A stretch of DNA of 20,959 bases from a virus, in the IMG/VR virus record IMGVR_UViG_3300043536_000227, positions 1 through 20,959 of that record; one strand, 5' to 3'. The translations under genes and the position numbers were made by a program. This document shows positions 17,719 to 20,959 of this stretch, one piece after another. The notes below the pieces were generated by a model. It saw only the letters and a list, made by a program, of their open reading frames with translations. It did not search any database and was not told where the DNA came from. Numbering within the stretch: position 1 is the first letter of the stretch; each line of letters starts with the position of its first letter.

Positions 17719-18621
17719 TTAGGTGTTCACCTGCACGCCGCATTCGTTGCGCAGCACGCCGCACCCGTACAGCACATCCACCGTGAACTGCTGTGCCAGC
17801 GTGTTCGGCTGGTAGCTCATCACTACCCGCATCCCGAAGTTGCCCAGCTCGGCGTACTCGGCAATCGCTCCCGTTCCCGGAAGAGGCTGCGGCAGCCGGC
17901 GAACTACCAGGCCGATCGCATCCCGCGTGAACCCCAGGTTGTGCGTGTTGTTGCCCGTCTTCGGCACGAATTGCGAACGGAACACGTAGAAGTCTTTGTA
18001 CTTGCCGATCGTCCCGTCAATCAATGCCGCCAGGCCCGCCGCGCCCGCCGTCTGGAACTCCTCGAACAGCGGAATCTGCCGCCAGGCCGAATAGGCCGCC
18101 GCGTCCACCACGATGTACTTCTGCTCGCTCGGAGCCACCTTGGCCATGAACAGGGCCGTTTCTGCCGCGTCAATAGTGGCTTCCGTCAACGCCGTACCTG
18201 CTGTCCCTACCGGCGTGTTCGTTGTGAAACCCGCATAAAGGTTCAGCAGGTCGCTCTCGATTTTCTGCGCGATCGCCGCCACCGCCGGCTGCATGTAGAT
18301 CTTCAGCAGATCCGGCACCGCCAGCACCTTCGTCACGTCCGGAATCTGGAAAGTCGCTTCCGCGTGCGTGTTCAGCACGATCTGGGCGTTGCCCAGACTC
18401 GGATTCTGCGGCGTCACCGTGCTGCCGTCCGCGATGTTGTTGGCTTGCATCGTCGGCGGTATCGGCACGTTCACCGTATCCCCGGCGTTTGCCAGCACCG
18501 GCTCGTAATCGCGATTGACCAGGTTGCCCATCACCAGGTTTCCTACCAGCACCGGCAAAGCGTCCGCCGCTACCAGCTTCACAATCGCGCTTGCGACGTT
18601 ATTGGTTGTAATTGCTCCCAT
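17719..18621 (-). CDS. Major capsid protein, P22 coat protein (gp5) type
   Basis: The 300-residue product matches the P22-coat family pattern. The N-terminus is helical (AIVKLVAADALPVLVGNLVM), then GNLVNRDYEPVLANAGDTVN and VPIPP, the strand where the HK97-fold E-loop follows, and a long spine-like helix region (AVAAIAQKIESDLLNLYAGF). P22 coat itself is 430 residues, so this is a shorter relative, perhaps lacking the inserted I-domain. The ATG at 18619-18621 has a good ribosome binding site (AAGGAG, about 7 bases upstream), in line with the most heavily expressed structural gene. It is set off from its neighbours by two small stem-loops. It would assemble with the scaffold-like protein encoded just before it. 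Confidence 0.85.
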   Translation of the reverse strand: MGAITTNNVASAIVKLVAADALPVLVGNLVMGNLVNRDYEPVLANAGDTVNVPIPPTMQANNIADGSTVTPQNPSLGNAQIVLNTHAEATFQIPDVTKVLAVPDLLKIYMQPAVAAIAQKIESDLLNLYAGFTTNTPVGTAGTALTEATIDAAETALFMAKVAPSEQKYIVVDAAAYSAWRQIPLFEEFQTAGAAGLAALIDGTIGKYKDFYVFRSQFVPKTGNNTHNLGFTRDAIGLVVRRLPQPLPGTGAIAEYAELGNFGMRVVMSYQPNTLAQQFTVDVLYGCGVLRNECGVQVNT

Positions 18622-18646
18622 TCTTTCTCCTTCTCGTTTTTACTTG

Positions 18647-18662
18647 CCGGCCTCCTGGCCGG
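18647..18662. repeat. Stem-loop upstream of the coat gene
   Basis: CCGGCC and GGCCGG form a 6-bp GC-only stem with a 4-base loop in the 49-base gap between the scaffold-like and coat genes. On the minus strand CAAGTAAAAA follows, so it is not an intrinsic terminator. It lies about 15 bases before the coat ribosome binding site and could act as a 5' stabiliser or processing site. Confidence 0.45.
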
Positions 18663-18670
18663 GCTTGTCA

Positions 18671-19222
18671 CTACAGACCCTTTAAGGTCTGCGACGCCAC
18701 GCGCACGATTTCTTCTCGTACCCGCCGCATGTCTTCCGCGCTCATGCCCGGCCGGATTCGTTCGAGCGTCACCGCTTCGCCTCCGCCCACTGGGCTTTTT
18801 AGCATCCCTGCCATTCCGCTCCCCCCGGGGATGCGCGCCGGCAGAAACTCCGGATTCTCTTTCACGAACGCAGCCAGGTACTCGCGAACCGGCAGTTCTC
18901 CGCCCTCGCCCCGTGCTACCAGCCGTCCGTCCTCGCTCCGCACGATCTCGTCCTGCACCGCCTTAAAGGCCAGATCCACTTTCGCCACCCCCAGACGCTG
19001 CAGTTCCGCCCGCACCGCCGATGCGCGCTCCGCCTCCTCCGCCACCAGCCGGCTGCGTTTGTTCTCCTCCACCAGCTCGTTGACGCGGCGCTCCAGTTGT
19101 TCCCTTCGCCGTCGCTCTTCCTGCAACTCAGCTTTGTGCGCCGGCTCGGCTTTGGCCTGTTCGTTGTTCACAAACTCCTGGATCGCCTGCCGCACGATCG
19201 CTTGAACGTCGGTTCCTTCCAT
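18671..19222 (-). CDS. Capsid scaffold-like protein
   Basis: This 183-residue protein starts at the ATG at 19220-19222, chosen because GGGGGGAGGGG precedes it; the frame is open for 36 more codons upstream but without such a site. Residues about 20-75 are a highly charged coiled-coil region (ELQEERRRREQLERRVNELV, then EENKRSRLVAEEAERASAVR). The C-terminal half holds VREYLAAFVKENPEFLPARI and ends in a basic helix, MRRVREEIVRVASQTLKGL. This layout, and the place between portal and coat genes, is typical of phage scaffolding proteins, which line the procapsid and then leave or are cleaved. Sequence alone does not name the family (DUF4355-like proteins are similar in character). Confidence 0.75.
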   Translation of the reverse strand: MEGTDVQAIVRQAIQEFVNNEQAKAEPAHKAELQEERRRREQLERRVNELVEENKRSRLVAEEAERASAVRAELQRLGVAKVDLAFKAVQDEIVRSEDGRLVARGEGGELPVREYLAAFVKENPEFLPARIPGGSGMAGMLKSPVGGGEAVTLERIRPGMSAEDMRRVREEIVRVASQTLKGL

Positions 19223-19310
19223 ACACCCCTCCCCCCGAATTTCCTCGCAGATTGTTCTTGTGCCGCTGTCCTCGCGCACGCAGGTAAGGCAGCCCGCGCT
19301 TTCGGCCGCC

Positions 19311-20687
19311 TTATCTCGCCGCCTCCTCAATCTCTTCCGCCACCTGGCTCTTCACTTCCTGCCGCGCGTCGGCCAGGTACTGGTTCGCCAGCCGCTTGTA
19401 AATCTGCTTGGTCAGCGTGGGTGACTGGATACCCAGGCTCAGCAGCTTTTGAGCGTCGTCCAATTCCGTACTGAAGTCGTTGATGTCAAACTCGTCCATC
19501 CCCGCGACATCGATCGAGACCTCGTCCTGCCGCGCTGCCGCCACCGCCCACAGCACCCGCTTCATGCTTTCCCGCACCGCTGTTCCGTATGCTCCGAGCA
19601 CCTCGGCGGTGGTCGCGAAGTCCAGTTGTTTGCCCAGAGCCGATTGATTGGCCGTGCTCGATGCCCCTCCCATCGCCTGGTTGTTCAGGTAACATACCCG
19701 GTAGATTTCATCCTTCATCTGAACCAGGTTGTCCGCCGCGATCTGGTAGACCTTGCCCTCGGGCTCCGTCCACCCGAACCGGTCCTCCGGTCCAAGCTGG
19801 ATGTAATAGGACTCGCCCACAATCTGGTTCCACTCCCGCTCCGAGTACACCACCGGCATCGCGAACAGCCCCATCGTCAGCGCCCACGCCAGCGCGTTTG
19901 ACTTATTAAAGTGCTCCAGTTGCAGCAGCGCGGCTCTGTTCATCAGCCACAGGCCCTCTGTCACCCGCATCTGGAATAGCGGCACCCGGCCTAGCGAAGC
20001 CAGCGCGTGCCACCCTTCGTCGATTCTTTCGACCGGCTTCCCCTCGCCCGCTTTCCGGTAGACCTGAAAGTTCTCCCGGTCGTAGTAAATCCAGCGCGTC
20101 TCCTGTTCCCACTTCGCATCCGTCACCTGGGATTGCTGAAGGCACGACGTCCGGATCACCGCCCAGTCCATCCCTCCGTTCGGGTCGTAGTTCCAGTTGA
20201 TGACTTCGTCCGCGCCGTAATCCGCGAGGTACGCTCGCGAGGTCCCCGCGGCGTCTTCTTCCGCCCTCGTCAGTGCCGGCCCCGTCGTGCGCGGAAAGTC
20301 CACTACCAGGTAACTCGAACCGCACACCAGCGCTTCCACGAATCGTTTGCGGAAAAACTCGCTCAGACTTGTGCCCTTCAAATCGCAATCGTTCGCCAGC
20401 AGGCTGTAAAAGTTCTTCGCCCCGGCGTCTGTCCCTTCTAGCATCAGCGCCGGTTCGCGATGCATCAGCGTCGCTGCGTACCAGTCCACGATCGACCCGA
20501 TGTAGTTCTGATAGAACACCCGGCTCAACCGCTCCTGGTAAACCTCTCCCGGTTCTTTGTGCCGCCGCAGCAGGTACTCCGCGGCGCGCGCCCGCAACTG
20601 TTCGCCGCCCGCGTACAGGTCCCTGTAGCGTCGCCACGTTGCCTTTCGCGCCATGTACTCCGGATGCTCCCGGTTGATCGTCTCCAT
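19311..20687 (-). CDS. Portal protein (DUF4055-like)
   Basis: The portal forms the dodecameric ring at the head vertex through which DNA enters and leaves. With the ATG at 20685-20687 the product has 458 residues and begins METINREHPEYMARKATWRRYRDLYAGGE, interrupted here only by description limits: the key motif is W-R-x-Y-R-D-L-Y-A-G. Other portal features are YLLRRHKEP, FYQNYIGSIVDWYAATLMHR, HFNKSNALAWALTMGLFAMP (clip/stem region), the long stem helix near LVQMKDEIYRVCYLNNQAM, and a helical C-terminus. It follows the terminase stop by two bases, so the start further upstream (20 codons, inside the terminase gene) is less likely. It is followed by an 88-base gap with nothing recognisable before the scaffold-like gene. 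Confidence 0.85.
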   Translation of the reverse strand: METINREHPEYMARKATWRRYRDLYAGGEQLRARAAEYLLRRHKEPGEVYQERLSRVFYQNYIGSIVDWYAATLMHREPALMLEGTDAGAKNFYSLLANDCDLKGTSLSEFFRKRFVEALVCGSSYLVVDFPRTTGPALTRAEEDAAGTSRAYLADYGADEVINWNYDPNGGMDWAVIRTSCLQQSQVTDAKWEQETRWIYYDRENFQVYRKAGEGKPVERIDEGWHALASLGRVPLFQMRVTEGLWLMNRAALLQLEHFNKSNALAWALTMGLFAMPVVYSEREWNQIVGESYYIQLGPEDRFGWTEPEGKVYQIAADNLVQMKDEIYRVCYLNNQAMGGASSTANQSALGKQLDFATTAEVLGAYGTAVRESMKRVLWAVAAARQDEVSIDVAGMDEFDINDFSTELDDAQKLLSLGIQSPTLTKQIYKRLANQYLADARQEVKSQVAEEIEEAAR

Positions 20688-20689
20688 GA

Positions 20690-20959
20690 TTAGAACAATC
20701 GCTCCCGCCGCTCCCCGATTCTGGGAAGCGTTCTGCACTCCTGCCACAACAGGTATCCCAACGCGTCCGATAGGTGCGTCCTCATTCGGTCCCGATCTTT
20801 ATCGATCGCATTCGAATCGGCCTTGTAAGTCACTTGCTCCAGATCCTTGATCAGTTCCTTGCACTTCGGGTCCACCAGCAGCCCGACTTCTCCCGTCGCC
20901 GATCGCAGCTTCGCAGTCGTCAAGTTGATCCGTTCCCGCACGCTCGGGTTCGCTCTCGG
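20690..20959 (-). CDS. Terminase large subunit, C-terminal end (partial)
   Basis: The frame enters from the right edge and runs 89 codons to the TAA at 20690-20692. The visible part is the end of the nuclease domain: NPSVRERINLTTAKLRSATG, LLVDPKCKELIKDLEQVTYK, and RMRTHLSDALGYLLW. The THxSDALGY motif carries the last acidic metal-binding residue of the RuvC-like nuclease of large terminases. TerL packages DNA into the procapsid with its N-terminal ATPase and cuts it with this domain. The ATPase part, the small subunit and anything upstream are outside the window. An apparent GTG start at 20939-20941 is internal, because the same frame continues with matching residues to the edge. Confidence 0.88.
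   Translation of the reverse strand, partial: PRANPSVRERINLTTAKLRSATGEVGLLVDPKCKELIKDLEQVTYKADSNAIDKDRDRMRTHLSDALGYLLWQECRTLPRIGERRERLF

Larger units (their letters stand above)
5765..20959 (-). mobile_element. Prophage or phage-derived structural locus (partial at the right edge)
   Basis: Thirteen phage-type genes on one strand follow the canonical late-operon order: terminase, portal, scaffold, coat, connector, tail terminator, tail tube, chaperone with frameshift, tape measure, gpM-like proteins, tip proteins. Stops and starts overlap or nearly touch (for example TGATG at 16539-16543 and 8480-8484), and no internal promoter is evident. Frames are intact throughout, so decay is not apparent. 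There is no integrase, repressor, holin, endolysin or tRNA attachment site in the window, and no direct repeat that I can call an att site. The left boundary is between 5682 and 5764. The right boundary lies outside the window. Confidence 0.85.

Noticed and set aside
19223-19330. 36-codon Cys-containing N-terminal extension of the scaffold-like protein
   Set aside because: It would overlap the portal gene end, and the strong GGGGAGGGG site lies directly before the internal ATG at 19222.

Overview
The window looks like an Acidobacteria chromosome, probably of the Solibacter/Bryobacter type. This is an inference from the GC-rich composition, the Gram-negative lipid A gene lpxD, a STAS-domain regulator and a secreted family 2 glycosidase; no rRNA or other taxonomic marker is present. 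Two parts are visible.

Bases 1-5681 are ordinary chromosome: the 3' end of an unrecognised gene (+), a SpoIIAA-like STAS protein (-), a long nested palindrome, lpxD (-), the divergent translational GTPase gene typA/bipA (+), and a secreted beta-glucuronidase-like GH2 enzyme (-) convergent with typA.

Bases 5765-20959 are one compact minus-strand operon of tailed-phage structural genes, cut by the right edge. In transcription order: terminase large subunit (3' end only), portal, scaffold-like protein, P22-type coat protein, a small protein, a putative head-tail connector, a putative tail terminator, tail tube protein, a tail-assembly chaperone pair joined by a likely programmed -1 frameshift (lambda G/GT type), a very short tape measure protein, two gpM-like tail-tip proteins, a large protein that appears to fuse lambda gpL-like and gpJ-like functions, and a 905-residue tip protein with a carbohydrate-binding-like domain and a TIM-barrel-like C-terminus. 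Most genes overlap or are separated by a few bases; the only gaps above 45 bases lie around the scaffold and coat genes, and the two beside the coat gene contain stem-loops.

No integrase, repressor, replication or lysis gene is in view. The tail-tip gene ends only 83 bases from the start of the host GH2 gene. The block is either the structural end of an integrated prophage whose other end lies beyond base 20959, or a retained (domesticated) particle-making locus. The most notable signals are the A-AAA-AAC frameshift site, the short tape measure, the gpL-gpJ fusion, the gpM paralogue carrying an inserted sugar-binding-like domain, and the enzymatic-looking tip protein. All family assignments are by eye, without database searches.
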